64,000 bases of DNA from Vogesella fluminis (GCF_014652335.1 NZ_BMYP01000009.1:45061-109060); one strand, 5' to 3'. Positions 11,417 to 22,284 are shown, counted from the stretch's first letter. The notes: generated from the sequence alone by a model not told the origin. Numbers and translations: made by a program.

Positions 11417-11451
11417 ATTATACCCTATATCCGAGTAATTTAGTCAACTAT
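11417..11451 (-). promoter_or_regulatory. isc operon promoter with IscR type-1 operator
   Basis: On the minus strand TTGACT (11442-11447) and TATAAT (11417-11422) form a sigma-70 promoter with 19-base spacing. The 25-base stretch 11427-11451 matches the IscR type-1 consensus ATASYYGACTRWWWYAGTCRRSTAT with about two mismatches and covers the -35 region. Confidence 0.75.
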
Positions 11452-11503
11452 TGCAGGCCTTGGTTTTCATGGGGTCTTGGGTGCGGCAGGAGACAGCTGG
11501 CAC

Positions 11504-11516
11504 AAGGTTGGCCGCA
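11504..11516 (+). repeat. Repeat word AAGGTTGGCCGCA, intergenic copy
   Basis: Exact copy in the divergent gap between iscR and the FabH-like gene. Confidence 0.85.
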
Positions 11517-11594
11517 AGGGCATACCGGCAGGCGGGCGCGTGATTGTAACGCGTTTTACTGTCGGTGGCCGGGATTTTTCCACGCTGACTGGTG

Positions 11595-11619
11595 TATGAT
11601 TCGCACAAACAATTGTTTG
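11595..11619 (+). promoter_or_regulatory. Putative promoter -10 with PsrA-like palindrome
   Basis: TATGAT (11595-11600) resembles a -10 box. It is followed at 11606-11619 by the perfect palindrome CAAACAATTGTTTG, which fits the CAAAC-N4-GTTTG pattern of the fatty-acid-responsive TetR-family regulator PsrA. It lies 40 bases before the ATG of the FabH-like gene, where a repressor would block transcription. Confidence 0.5.
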
Positions 11620-11658
11620 AATTCCAGCTGCCATAGCGCACTTGCCGAAGGATTATCC

Positions 11659-12780
11659 ATGTATAAGGTTGTCATCAGCGGCACCGGCCTGTTTACCCCG
11701 CCCCATGCCGTCAGTAACGAAGCCCTGGTTGCGGCTTTCAACCAGTATGTAGCCGACTTCAACGCCGCCCACGCGGTACAGATTGCAGGCGGCGAGATCG
11801 CGGCACTGACCGAGTCCAGCGCCGGATTCATCGAAAAAGCCTCCGGCATCAAGCAGCGCTACCTGATGGATGCCGCTGGTGTGCTCGACAGTCGCTGCAT
11901 GGCACCAAGACTACCGGAGCGCGACAACGACGTGCTGTCGGTGCAGGCGGAAATGGCAGTGGCGGCGGCGCGCGAGGCATTGCAGCGTGCCGGGCGCTCG
12001 GCGGCGGACATCGACATGGTAATCGTCGCCTGCTCCAACATGCCGCGGCCGTATCCGGCGTTGTCGATCGAGGTGCAGCAGGCGCTGGGCATCAGCGGCT
12101 ACGCTTTCGACATGAACGTCGCCTGCTCCTCGGCCACCTTCGGCATCCAGACTGCGGTCGGTGCCATCGCCAGCGGCCAGGCGCGCGCGGTACTGATGGT
12201 GAACCCGGAGATCTGCTCGGCACACCTCAACTTCCGCGACCGCGACAGCCATTTCATCTTCGGCGATGCCTGCACCGCAGTGCTGCTGGAGCGTGCCGAT
12301 CTGGCCACGGCGGCGCAGCGCTTCGAGGTGGTGGACTGCAAGCTGGCGACGCTGTTCTCCAATAATATCCGCAACAATTTCGGCTTCCTCAACCGTTGCG
12401 ACGAGCGCGGCATCGGCGCACCGGACAAGCTGTTCATGCAGCAGGGGCGCAAGGTATTCAAGGAAGTATGTCCGATGGTGGGTGAGCACATCGTCGCGCA
12501 CCTGGACAGCCAGGCCATCCAGCCTGGCGACGTGAAGCGCTTCTGGCTGCACCAGGCCAACCTGAGCATGAACCAGCTGATCGCGCGCCGTGTGCTGGGG
12601 CGCGACGCCGATACGACAGAGGCGCCGGTAATCCTGGACCGGTACGCCAATACCAGTTCCGCCGGTTCGGTGATCGCGCTACACCTGCATCATGAAGACA
12701 TGACCGCCGGCGAGCTTGGTGTGCTGTCCTCGTTCGGAGCCGGCTACTCGGTGGGCAGCGTGATCCTGCGCAAATGCTGA
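11659..12780 (+). CDS. FabH-family beta-ketoacyl-ACP synthase III
   Basis: The 373-residue thiolase-fold enzyme has the Cys-His-Asn triad C156 (NVACSSATFG), H298 (WLHQANLSMN) and N331 (NTSSAGS). It condenses an acyl-CoA primer with malonyl-ACP to start fatty-acid chains. It is longer than canonical FabH (about 320) and resembles the Pseudomonas PA3286 type, reported to use medium-chain acyl-CoA and to shunt beta-oxidation products into synthesis. The ATG follows AAGGA. The gene is monocistronic, with a terminator behind it and a PsrA-like box in front. Confidence 0.88.
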   Translation: MYKVVISGTGLFTPPHAVSNEALVAAFNQYVADFNAAHAVQIAGGEIAALTESSAGFIEKASGIKQRYLMDAAGVLDSRCMAPRLPERDNDVLSVQAEMAVAAAREALQRAGRSAADIDMVIVACSNMPRPYPALSIEVQQALGISGYAFDMNVACSSATFGIQTAVGAIASGQARAVLMVNPEICSAHLNFRDRDSHFIFGDACTAVLLERADLATAAQRFEVVDCKLATLFSNNIRNNFGFLNRCDERGIGAPDKLFMQQGRKVFKEVCPMVGEHIVAHLDSQAIQPGDVKRFWLHQANLSMNQLIARRVLGRDADTTEAPVILDRYANTSSAGSVIALHLHHEDMTAGELGVLSSFGAGYSVGSVILRKC

Positions 12781-12802
12781 GCGACAAAATTTAAGTGTCA
12801 CT

Positions 12803-12832
12803 AAAATGCCACAGTTCCCTGTGGCATTTTTT
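12803..12832. terminator. Bidirectional terminator between the fabH-like and LysR genes
   Basis: AAAATGCCACAG-TTCC-CTGTGGCATTTTTT is a 12-bp stem with A and T tails on both sides, so it can end both convergent genes. Confidence 0.9.
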
Positions 12833-12841
12833 GCGGCTTTT

Positions 12842-13765
12842 TTACTGGGTGGCGGCATGTTGCCACGGCACCAGCGCTGGATCCTGGATCACCTTCATGG
12901 TGGCGGCGCGGAAGTCGTGCACCAGTGTTGAGCGGCGGCCGGTGCTGGGGTAGGCCAGCACGTAATCGTGGGTGGCCTCGGTCTGGAAAGGCTTTACGAC
13001 AACGCCATGTTTCTCCCAGACCTGGGCGCCAAACGGCTCGACGATGGAGACGCCAAGGCCGTGCGCGACCATCGCGTAACGGGTATGCGAGGTGTGGGTG
13101 CGGATGGGAAACTGAGGTTTTTCAATGCCTTGCGGAAAGTACTTGTCTTCCTGGCCCTGGCTCAGCGGGCGGTTGGGAATCCAGCCGATCACGTTTTCGC
13201 CGGCGAGGTCGGCAGGGGTGATCACCTCCCTGTCGCACAGCCGGTGTCCGGCCGGCAGCGCGCACAGCACCTCGGCCTGCAGGATAGGCTCCACCTCGAT
13301 GCCGGCGATGGCGGGGAAGGCGAGGCTGAGCGCGACGTCCACCTTCAGGTCCTGCAGCCGCACCAGCACCTCGGCGTTGCCGACCGAGTCGATGTTGACC
13401 GGCACGTCCGGCTGCATCTTGAAAAACTCTTTTAGAATCAAAGGCAAAAGCGTGGTGGACAGCACCGGCATGCAGGCGACGCTCAGCGCCTGGGTCTCGT
13501 CCTTGCGGATGGTCTCGGCGGCCTTGCGCAGGCGTTCGAGACCGAGGAAATTCTCTTCCACCGCCAGCTGGAAGCGTACCGCCGCGGTGGTCGGCTCCAT
13601 GCGGCCCTTGGTGCGGTTGAACAGGCGGAAGCCGAGGTCGGCCTCCAGGTCGGCGATCAGGCGGCTGACCGCCGGCTGGGTGATGTGCATGCGCCGCGCC
13701 GCACCCACCGTGGTGCCGGTGTCCATTAACGAGCGGAATGCCTCAATTTGGCGAAAACGGATCAT
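12842..13765 (-). CDS. LysR-family transcriptional regulator
   Basis: The 307-residue protein has an N-terminal winged helix (MIRFRQIEAFRSLMDTGTTVGAARRMHITQPAVSRLI) and a LysR substrate-binding domain from about residue 90. The N-terminus resembles the OccR/NocR branch, which senses amino acids or opines. The start at MIRFRQIEAF fits the family; nine more residues are possible upstream. It is divergent from dppA across a 382-base gap, suggesting that it may control the dipeptide transporter. The effector is unknown. Confidence 0.9.
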   Translation of the reverse strand: MIRFRQIEAFRSLMDTGTTVGAARRMHITQPAVSRLIADLEADLGFRLFNRTKGRMEPTTAAVRFQLAVEENFLGLERLRKAAETIRKDETQALSVACMPVLSTTLLPLILKEFFKMQPDVPVNIDSVGNAEVLVRLQDLKVDVALSLAFPAIAGIEVEPILQAEVLCALPAGHRLCDREVITPADLAGENVIGWIPNRPLSQGQEDKYFPQGIEKPQFPIRTHTSHTRYAMVAHGLGVSIVEPFGAQVWEKHGVVVKPFQTEATHDYVLAYPSTGRRSTLVHDFRAATMKVIQDPALVPWQHAATQ

Positions 13766-14147
13766 GGTGCGGCCCTGGAAAAGTGAAAGCAAAAGCCTAT
13801 AACAAAATCACATTGATGATGATAATAACTTAGTGGATGTGATAGGTTGGCTGTGAAATACTGCGCCGCAGCCGGCAGACTTTGCCCGGTTCGCAGTTTT
13901 TTGACTTGGGCTGAGGTGTGCTTTTTCTGATGCTCCGTTGCAGCGATCGGTATAAAGTCAACACGAACATGCTGCTGCCAGCCATCCACGTAGAACGTTA
14001 TCGGCTTGTTAGTTGTATGTCGTAATCGGGAAGGGCTTTGCTGCGGTCGTCCCCTGGATGACTGCGGAAAATGAGCGGCCCGTCAGCCCGGAACTATGGA
14101 GGCGTAACAACGCCGTCATTAAAAACACAATAAGGAATAGAGAAACT
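13766..14147. other. Divergent regulatory gap between LysR gene and dppA
   Basis: This 382-base gap is AT-richer than its neighbours near 13790-13870. It holds the dyad ATCACAT (13807-13813) / ATGTGAT (13837-13843), whose arm centres are 30 bases apart and which could be a LysR-type site next to the regulator gene. TATAAA at 13951-13956 is a possible -10 box for dppA without a convincing -35. I see no small gene. Confidence 0.4.
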
Positions 14148-15740
14148 ATGCGAGTTGCTAAACACCTTTTGCTGGCTGCCGGTCTGACTGCCGCGGCATC
14201 CGCCGCCCAGGCTGCAGGGACCCTGATCTACTGCTCCGAGGCCAGCCCTGAAGGCTTTGATTCTGCACAATACACCGGCGGTTCCACCTTTGACGCCGCC
14301 GGTCACGCCATGTTCAACCGCCTGATCGAGTTCAAGGCCGGTTCCACCAATATCGAGCCGGGTCTGGCCGAGTCGTGGACCTCGTCGCCGGACGGCCTGA
14401 CCTACACCTTCAAGCTGCGCAAGGGCGTCAAGTTCCACACGACCGAATACTTCACCCCGTCCCGCGATTTCAATGCCGATGACGTGGTGTTCAGTTTCAT
14501 GCGGATGATCGACAAGAACCATCCGTTCCGCAAAGCGTACAACGTCGAATTCCCGTACGCGTCCGATACCGGCCTGGACAGCAACATCAGCGCCGTCGAG
14601 AAGACCGATCCGTACACCGTGGTGTTCAAGCTGAAGGCCCCGGATGCCGACCTGCTGGCCAAGATCGCGATGCCGTTCGCGTCCATCCTGTCCGCCGAGT
14701 TCGGCGACAAGCTGATGAAGGAAGGCAAGGCGTCGATGATCAACCAGCAGCCGGTCGGCACTGGTCCGTTCATCCTGAAGCGCTACCAGAAAGACGCGCA
14801 GATCCGTTACGCGGCCAACAAGCAATACTGGAAAAAAGGCGACGTCAAGGTCGACAACCTGATCTTCGCGATCACCACCGACCCATCGGTGCGTGCCCAG
14901 AAGATGAAGGCCGGCGAATGCCAGATCATGTCCTATCCGAAGCCGCAGGATCTGGCCGGCATGAAGGCCGATCCGGCGCTGAAGATGCTGTCCGCACCGG
15001 GTTTCAACATCGGCTACCTCGCCTACAACGTTGAAAAGCCGCAGCTGAAGAAGCTGGAAGTGCGCCAGGCTCTGGACATGGCGATCAACCGCAAGGCGAT
15101 CATCGACGCCGTGTACCAAGGCCAGGGCCAGGAAGCGGCCAACCCGTTCCCTGCTTCGCTGTGGTCGTACAACAAGTCGCTGCGCAACCAGTCGACCGAT
15201 ATCGCCAAGGCCAAGGCCCTGCTGGCCAAGGCCGGCTACCCGAACGGCTTTGAAATCACGCTGTGGGCAATGCCGGTACAGCGTCCGTACAACCCGAACG
15301 CCAAGCTGATGGCGGAAATGATCCAGGCCGACTGGGCCAAGATCGGCGTCAAGGCCAAGATCACTTCCTACGAGTGGGGTGAATACCTCAAGCGCATGAA
15401 GAACGGCGAGCATGATGCCGGCCTGATCGGCTGGACCGGCGACTACGCCAGCCCGGACAACTTCCTCGGCGTGTTGCTGACCTGCGAAGCCATCGGCGGC
15501 TCCAACTACGCGCGCTACTGCAGCAAGGCCTTCGACAAGGAAGTGCTGGGCGCCCGCAAGAGCACCGACCTGAAGCAGCGCACCGCCATGTACATGAAGG
15601 CACAGGAAATCTTCAAGAAGGACATGCCTTGGTCGACCATCGCCCACTCGGTGGTGAACCAGCCGATGCGCAAGGAAGTGAACGGCTTCAAGATCAGCCC
15701 GTTCGGCGACTATTCCTTCAAGGGCGTTAGCGTCAAGTAA
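14148..15740 (+). CDS. dppA: Periplasmic dipeptide-binding protein DppA
   Basis: The 530-residue SBP_bac_5 lipid-free binding protein begins with a Sec signal peptide (MRVAKHLLLAAGL...AAQA, about 23 residues). The mature part starts GTLIYCSEASPEGFDSAQYT, very like E. coli DppA, and contains WAMPVQRPYNPNA and TSYEWGEYLKRMKNGEHDAG. It captures di- and tripeptides for the DppBCDF importer. AAGGA lies upstream of the ATG. A hairpin 36 bases after the stop may reduce read-through so that the binding protein is made in excess. Confidence 0.95.
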   Translation: MRVAKHLLLAAGLTAAASAAQAAGTLIYCSEASPEGFDSAQYTGGSTFDAAGHAMFNRLIEFKAGSTNIEPGLAESWTSSPDGLTYTFKLRKGVKFHTTEYFTPSRDFNADDVVFSFMRMIDKNHPFRKAYNVEFPYASDTGLDSNISAVEKTDPYTVVFKLKAPDADLLAKIAMPFASILSAEFGDKLMKEGKASMINQQPVGTGPFILKRYQKDAQIRYAANKQYWKKGDVKVDNLIFAITTDPSVRAQKMKAGECQIMSYPKPQDLAGMKADPALKMLSAPGFNIGYLAYNVEKPQLKKLEVRQALDMAINRKAIIDAVYQGQGQEAANPFPASLWSYNKSLRNQSTDIAKAKALLAKAGYPNGFEITLWAMPVQRPYNPNAKLMAEMIQADWAKIGVKAKITSYEWGEYLKRMKNGEHDAGLIGWTGDYASPDNFLGVLLTCEAIGGSNYARYCSKAFDKEVLGARKSTDLKQRTAMYMKAQEIFKKDMPWSTIAHSVVNQPMRKEVNGFKISPFGDYSFKGVSVK

Positions 15741-16071
15741 GTTCGCGGTATCGCCCGGCTGGTCCGGGTGAATGGCAAGGAGGGCGCCTTTGGCCCCTCC
15801 TTGTTCATTATCAGGCGGACGGTTTATGCAAAAGGAAAATCGGGGCGCGGCCGTGGCGGATGGGTGTCCGGCGGTTGACTTGCATCAAGGCAACCGCGGT
15901 GTGCGATCCGTAAAGTGCATCCTGCCGTGGCGGCGATGCATCTGGTGTAGGTGGGTGGTCAGATGCAGCTACGTCGCCCGGCACCTCATGTTTTCCTTCC
16001 TGCAGTCCCCGTTCCCTGTCTCTTGCAGCAATACGTCACGCCAGCCTTGTGCGTGGACGGGAGACCTTCAC
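15741..16071 (+). other. 331-base gap between dppA and dppB
   Basis: Apart from the hairpin at 15776-15803 I see no gene or clear promoter here. An in-frame extension upstream of dppB (from about 15826) has no family resemblance and is not taken as coding. Confidence 0.5.
15776..15803 (+). terminator. Attenuating hairpin after dppA
   Basis: CAAGGAGGG (15776-15784) pairs with CCCTCCTTG (15795-15803). There is no long T-tract, so partial termination or 3'-end protection of dppA mRNA is more likely than a full stop. Confidence 0.5.
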
Positions 16072-17100
16072 ATGTTTTTCTTTATCCTGCGTCGTCTTGG
16101 CGTGCTGATTCCGACCTTTTTCGGCATCACGCTGATTACCTTCAGCCTGATCCGCATGATCCCCGGCGATCCCATCGAGGTGATGATGGGTGAGCGTTCG
16201 CTAGACCCGGTGCTGCACGCGGCGGCGATGAAGCGCCTGGGCCTGGATCAGCCGCTGTATATCCAGTACTTCGACTATATCGGCAACCTGTTCCAGGGCA
16301 ATCTCGGCGCCTCGCTGAAAACCCAGCAGAGCGTGTGGAGCGAATTCACCACCCTGTTCCCGGCCACGCTGGAGCTGGCGCTGTGCGCGCTGGTGTTCGC
16401 CACCGTCTGTGGCCTGCTGGCCGGCGTGGTGGCGGCGATCAAGCGCGGCTCCATCTTCGACCACGGCGTGATGGGCATCTCGCTGACCGGTTTTTCTATG
16501 CCGATCTTCTGGTGGGGCCTGATCCTGATCATGCTGTTTTCGGTACAACTGGGCTGGACTCCGGTTTCCGGCCGTCTCGATCTCGCCTTTGACGTGCAGC
16601 CCGATACCGGCTTCATGCTGATCGACGCCTGGCGTGCCGAAATGGCCGATCCCGAATACAACGCCGGCGCCTTCAAGGACGCGGTGATGCACCTGATCCT
16701 GCCGGCCATCGTGCTGGGCACCATTCCGCTGGCGGTGATCGCGCGGATGACGCGCTCGTCGATGCTGGAAGTGCTGCGCGAAGACTACGTGCGTACCGCC
16801 CGCGCCAAGGGTCTGTCGCCGGCGCGCGTGATCTTCATCCACACCCTGCGCAACGCGCTGATCCCGGTGCTGACCGTGATCGGACTGCAGGTGGGCACGC
16901 TGATGGGTGGCGCGGTGCTGACCGAGACCATTTTCTCCTGGCCCGGCATCGGCAAGTGGCTGATCGACGCCATCGGTCGCCGCGACTACCCGGTGGTGCA
17001 GAACGGCATCCTGATCGTGGCCACGCTGGTGATCCTCACCAACTTCATCGTAGACATCCTGTACGGCATCGCGAACCCGCGCATCCGTCATGCCAAGTAA
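16072..17100 (+). CDS. dppB: Dipeptide ABC transporter permease DppB
   Basis: The 342-residue inner-membrane permease starts MFFFILRRLGVLIPTFFGIT and contains the family stretch LTGFSMPIFWWGLILIML and the EAA loop EDYVRTARAKGLSPARVI that docks to the ATPases. The end NPRIRHAK matches E. coli DppB. GGGAG lies upstream of the start. It is followed by dppC after 10 bases. Confidence 0.95.
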   Translation: MFFFILRRLGVLIPTFFGITLITFSLIRMIPGDPIEVMMGERSLDPVLHAAAMKRLGLDQPLYIQYFDYIGNLFQGNLGASLKTQQSVWSEFTTLFPATLELALCALVFATVCGLLAGVVAAIKRGSIFDHGVMGISLTGFSMPIFWWGLILIMLFSVQLGWTPVSGRLDLAFDVQPDTGFMLIDAWRAEMADPEYNAGAFKDAVMHLILPAIVLGTIPLAVIARMTRSSMLEVLREDYVRTARAKGLSPARVIFIHTLRNALIPVLTVIGLQVGTLMGGAVLTETIFSWPGIGKWLIDAIGRRDYPVVQNGILIVATLVILTNFIVDILYGIANPRIRHAK

Positions 17101-17110
17101 GGGGCGAGCA

Positions 17111-18034
17111 ATGACATCCATTTCTACTGCGCCCACCGCGGCGCCGGTTGAAGATCTGGCCGGTGGCTATCCTTCGCCGCTCAAGGAGTTCTGGCAAGGC
17201 TTCTCCCACAACAAGGGTGCCGTCGCCGGGCTGGTGTTCATGACCATCGTCGCCGTCTGTGCGCTGTTTGCGCCGTGGATCGCGCCGTACGACCCGATCG
17301 AACAGTTCCGCGACTACTTTCTGACGCCGCCGGCCTGGGCCGATGGCGGCAGCAGCCGGTTCCTGCTCGGCACCGACGAGCTTGGCCGCGACATCCTGTC
17401 GCGCCTGATCCACGGCGCGCGCCTGTCGCTGCTGATCGGTCTGGTGTCGGTGGTGATGGCGCTGGTTCCCGGCGTGGTGATGGGCTTGCTGGCCGCCTTC
17501 TTCCCCAAGGCGCTGGGCACCCTGATCATGCGCCTGATGGACGTGATGATGGCCTTGCCGTCGCTGCTGCTGGCGGTGGCGATCATGGCCATCCTCGGGC
17601 CGGGCCTGGTCAACGCGATGATCGCCATCGCCGTGGTATCGCTGCCGGCCTACGTGCGGCTGACGCGCGCCTCGGCGATGACCGAACTGAACCGCGACTA
17701 CGTGACCGCCTCGCGCGTCGCCGGCGCCGGCTTGCTGCGCCTGATGTTCGTCACCGTGCTGCCCAACTGCATGGCGCCGCTGATCGTGCACGCCACCATG
17801 AGCTTCTCCTCCGCCATCCTGGAAATCGCGGCGCTGGGCTTCCTCGGCCTCGGCGTACAGCCGCCGACACCGGAGTGGGGCACCATGCTGGCCTCGGCGC
17901 GTGACTACATGGACAGCGCCTGGTGGGTGGTGACCCTGCCGGGTCTGACCATCCTGGTGTCGGTGTTGTCGATCAACCTGATGGGCGACGGCCTGCGCGA
18001 TGCGCTGGACCCGAAAATGAAGCGCGCGGCGTAA
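17111..18034 (+). CDS. dppC: Dipeptide ABC transporter permease DppC
   Basis: The 307-residue permease has the N-terminal OppC-type segment, the LLGTDELGRDILSRLIHGAR motif and the EAA loop RDYVTASRVAGAGLLRLM. It forms the membrane channel with DppB. The ATG at 17111 is preceded by GGGGCGAG; seven extra residues are possible but overlap dppB. Confidence 0.95.
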   Translation: MTSISTAPTAAPVEDLAGGYPSPLKEFWQGFSHNKGAVAGLVFMTIVAVCALFAPWIAPYDPIEQFRDYFLTPPAWADGGSSRFLLGTDELGRDILSRLIHGARLSLLIGLVSVVMALVPGVVMGLLAAFFPKALGTLIMRLMDVMMALPSLLLAVAIMAILGPGLVNAMIAIAVVSLPAYVRLTRASAMTELNRDYVTASRVAGAGLLRLMFVTVLPNCMAPLIVHATMSFSSAILEIAALGFLGLGVQPPTPEWGTMLASARDYMDSAWWVVTLPGLTILVSVLSINLMGDGLRDALDPKMKRAA

Positions 18035-18043
18035 GGGAAAATC

Positions 18044-19017
18044 ATGAGTCTGTTGCAAATCAAGAACCTCTCGGTCGAATTCGGCTCCGAGAAAAACCCG
18101 TTCCGCGCCGTGGAAGGGCTGGACCTGTCGGTCGACCAGGGCGAGATCGTCGGTATCGTCGGCGAATCTGGCTCCGGCAAGTCGGTGACCATGATGGCGA
18201 TGATGGGCCTGCTGGAAGGGCAGGGCCGCATCGTCGCCGACGAGCTGAGCTTCGACGGCAAGAACCTGCTCACCATCAGCGCGCGGGAACGCCGCAAGAT
18301 CGTCGGCAAGGACATCGCCATGATCTTCCAGGATCCGATGACCTCGCTGAACCCGAGCTACACCGTCGGCTACCAGATCATGGAAGTGCTCAAGGTGCAC
18401 CAGGGCCTGCGCGGTGCGGCGCTGAAGGCGCGTGCGCTGGAACTGATGGAGCTGGTGGAGATTCCGGCGGCGAAGACCCGGCTGGAGGCCTATCCGCACC
18501 AGCTGTCCGGCGGCATGAGCCAGCGCGTGATGATCGCGGTGGCGCTGGCCTGTAACCCCAAGCTGCTGATCGCCGACGAGCCGACCACCGCGCTGGACGT
18601 CACCATCCAGGCGCAGATCATGGACCTGCTGGTCAACCTGCAAAAAGAACGCAATATGGCACTGCTGATGATCACCCACGATCTGGCGGTGATTGCCGAG
18701 GTGGCGCACCGCGTGGCGGTGATGTACGCCGGCCAGGTGGCCGAGGAAGGCACCGTGCCGCAGCTGTTCCGTCACCCGGTGCATCCGTATACCCAGGCGC
18801 TGCTGTCCTCCATTCCGGAGCACAGCAAGGGCGCACGCCGGCTGGTGACCCTGCCCGGCATCGTGCCCGGCCAGTACGACCGCCCGAGCGGCTGTCTGCT
18901 GTCGCCGCGCTGCCCGTACGTGCAGGAACGCTGCCGCAACGAGCGTCCCGGCATTACCGCGCACGAGCATGGTGCCGTGCGTTGCTTCTACCCGCTGTTC
19001 GAGAAGAAGGAGGCCCC

Positions 19018-19021
<4 letters not shown>
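18044..19021 (+). CDS. dppD: Dipeptide ABC transporter ATPase DppD
   Basis: The 325-residue ATPase has Walker A GESGSGKS (about residues 40-47), the signature LSGGMSQR, Walker [13 protein letters not shown], and the C-terminal oligopeptide-transporter domain with cysteines ([15 protein letters not shown]) that in related proteins may bind an Fe-S cluster. It pairs with DppF to drive import. Its stop overlaps the dppF start in ATGA. Confidence 0.95.
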
Positions 19022-19992
<971 letters not shown>

Positions 19993-20011
19993 TATTCTGC
20001 AAGAGAGTGCC

Positions 20012-20057
20012 GCACCGGCGTGATGCGTTAGCGCACCGCGCCGGTGCTTTTATTTTT
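20012..20057 (+). terminator. Terminator of the dpp operon
   Basis: GCACCGGCG (20012-20020) pairs with CGCCGGTGC (20039-20047), followed by TTTTATTTTT. Confidence 0.85.
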
Positions 20058-20140
20058 GCAATGCAGCAAAAATTCCTTGTCCACCATCCCCAGCCACGCT
20101 ACATTCCGCCATGACAAACAGTCGCAAAGGAAAGCATCAA

Positions 20141-20656
20141 TTGAAGCGCGCCGTCTATGCCGGTAGTTTTGACCCGGTGACCAACGGGCACTTGTGGATG
20201 ATACGCGAGGCCGTGGAACTGTTTGACGAGGTGGTGGTGGCCATCGGCGTCAATCCGGAAAAACATTGCACCTTCAGTGTGGACGAGCGTCTGGACATGC
20301 TGCGTGCGGTGACGCGCGGCTTTTCCAAGCTGCGGGTCGAGGTGTTCGAGAACCAGTTCCTGGTCAACTACGCGCAGAGCATTGAAGCCAACTACATCAT
20401 TCGCGGCATCCGCACCGCCAGCGACTACGAGTACGAGCGCACCATGCGCTACATCAATTCCGACCTGCACGCCGACATCACCACCATCTTCCTGCTGCCG
20501 CCGCGCGAATACGCCGAGGTATCCTCCACCATGGTCAAGGGCCTGATGGGGCCGCAGGGCTGGGAACAGATGATCCGCCAGTACGTGCCGGAACCGGTAT
20601 ACCGCCGCCTGGTGGCCTATCATGAACGGCAGCAGGCCGCGCTGAACAACGACTAG
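20141..20656 (+). CDS. Pantetheine-phosphate adenylyltransferase, divergent CoaD-like
   Basis: Counted from the TTG at 20141 the protein is 171 residues; it starts [23 protein letters not shown], the nucleotidyltransferase motif that binds ATP in CoaD, the enzyme making dephospho-CoA. The TTG is chosen because AAAGGAAAG precedes it; the ATG at 20111 adds 10 residues without a ribosome site. The C-terminus ([29 protein letters not shown]) differs from typical CoaD (ISSSLVKE...), and the middle [12 protein letters not shown] also differs. It may be the only CoaD or a paralogue with another substrate. Confidence 0.75.
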   Translation: MKRAVYAGSFDPVTNGHLWMIREAVELFDEVVVAIGVNPEKHCTFSVDERLDMLRAVTRGFSKLRVEVFENQFLVNYAQSIEANYIIRGIRTASDYEYERTMRYINSDLHADITTIFLLPPREYAEVSSTMVKGLMGPQGWEQMIRQYVPEPVYRRLVAYHERQQAALNND

Positions 20657-20659
20657 CCG

Positions 20660-20679
20660 TGCGGCCAACGTTGGCCGCA
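20660..20679. repeat. Palindrome TGCGGCCAACGTTGGCCGCA after coaD-like gene
   Basis: A perfect 20-base palindrome begins 3 bases after the coaD-like stop codon and precedes the true terminator hairpin. It consists of two opposed, overlapping copies of the repeat-word variant. Confidence 0.9.
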
Positions 20680-20695
20680 ACGCACCGAATATTGG

Positions 20696-20724
20696 CGCCG
20701 GACATGTTCCGGCGTTTGGTTTTT
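20696..20724 (+). terminator. Terminator of the coaD-like gene
   Basis: CGCCGGA-CATGT-TCCGGCG is followed by TTTGGTTTTT, just before the next gene's ribosome site. Confidence 0.8.
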
Positions 20725-20741
20725 ATCGAAAAGGAAGTTGC

Positions 20742-21689
<948 letters not shown>

Positions 21690-21776
21690 TAGCGGCCGCC
21701 AATAGGCGGTATCGCGAAATTTAATGGCGGCCATCCCTTGCCTGGTCGCCGCCCAGCGACCATCTTGAACAGCAGC

Positions 21777-21789
21777 AAGGTTGGCCGCA
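21777..21789 (+). repeat. Repeat word AAGGTTGGCCGCA, intergenic copy
   Basis: Exact copy 33 bases upstream of the thioredoxin start. Confidence 0.85.
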
Positions 21790-21821
21790 GCGGCCGCCGC
21801 AAACGAATCCAAGGAGCCGTC

Positions 21822-22187
21822 ATGGCCTATGTAAATGTAACTGCCGATACCTTTAACGATACCGTCGAGGGTGACGGCATGGTGATTCTCGACTTCTGGG
21901 CGCCGTGGTGCGGCCCGTGCAAGTCGTTCGGCCCGATCTTCGAGGCGGCGGCGGAAAAACACCCCGACATCGTGTTCGCCAAGATCAACACCGAGGATGA
22001 GCAGGAGCTGGCCGCCCACTTCAAGATCCGTTCCATCCCGACGGTGATGGCGCTGAAGGACGGCATCGTGGTGTTCCACCAGGCCGGCGCGATGATGGCG
22101 CCGCAGTTCGAGCAACTGGTGCAGGCGGTACGCGATCTGGACATGGATCAGGTGCGCGCCGACATGGCCGCCCAGGACCAGGGCTGA
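21822..22187 (+). CDS. Thioredoxin-family protein
   Basis: The 121-residue cytoplasmic protein carries the active site WCGPC at residues 29-33 and the cis-proline region RSIPTVMAL. It would reduce disulfides in target proteins. AAGGAG precedes the ATG. The C-terminal helix (QAVRDLDMDQVRADMAAQDQG) is longer and more acidic than in TrxA, so it is probably a secondary thioredoxin. It is closed by a terminator. Confidence 0.92.
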   Translation: MAYVNVTADTFNDTVEGDGMVILDFWAPWCGPCKSFGPIFEAAAEKHPDIVFAKINTEDEQELAAHFKIRSIPTVMALKDGIVVFHQAGAMMAPQFEQLVQAVRDLDMDQVRADMAAQDQG

Positions 22188-22249
22188 GCGGCGACGTGCG
22201 CATGGCCGGCTGCTGCGGCAGGCCATGCACCGGCCGGTGTACGGACACG

Positions 22250-22284
22250 GCGGCTGTCGTATTCACGACAGCCGCATTGTTTTT
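22250..22284 (+). terminator. Terminator of the thioredoxin gene
   Basis: GCGGCTGTCG (22250-22259) pairs with CGACAGCCGC (22266-22275), followed by ATTGTTTTT. Confidence 0.85.
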
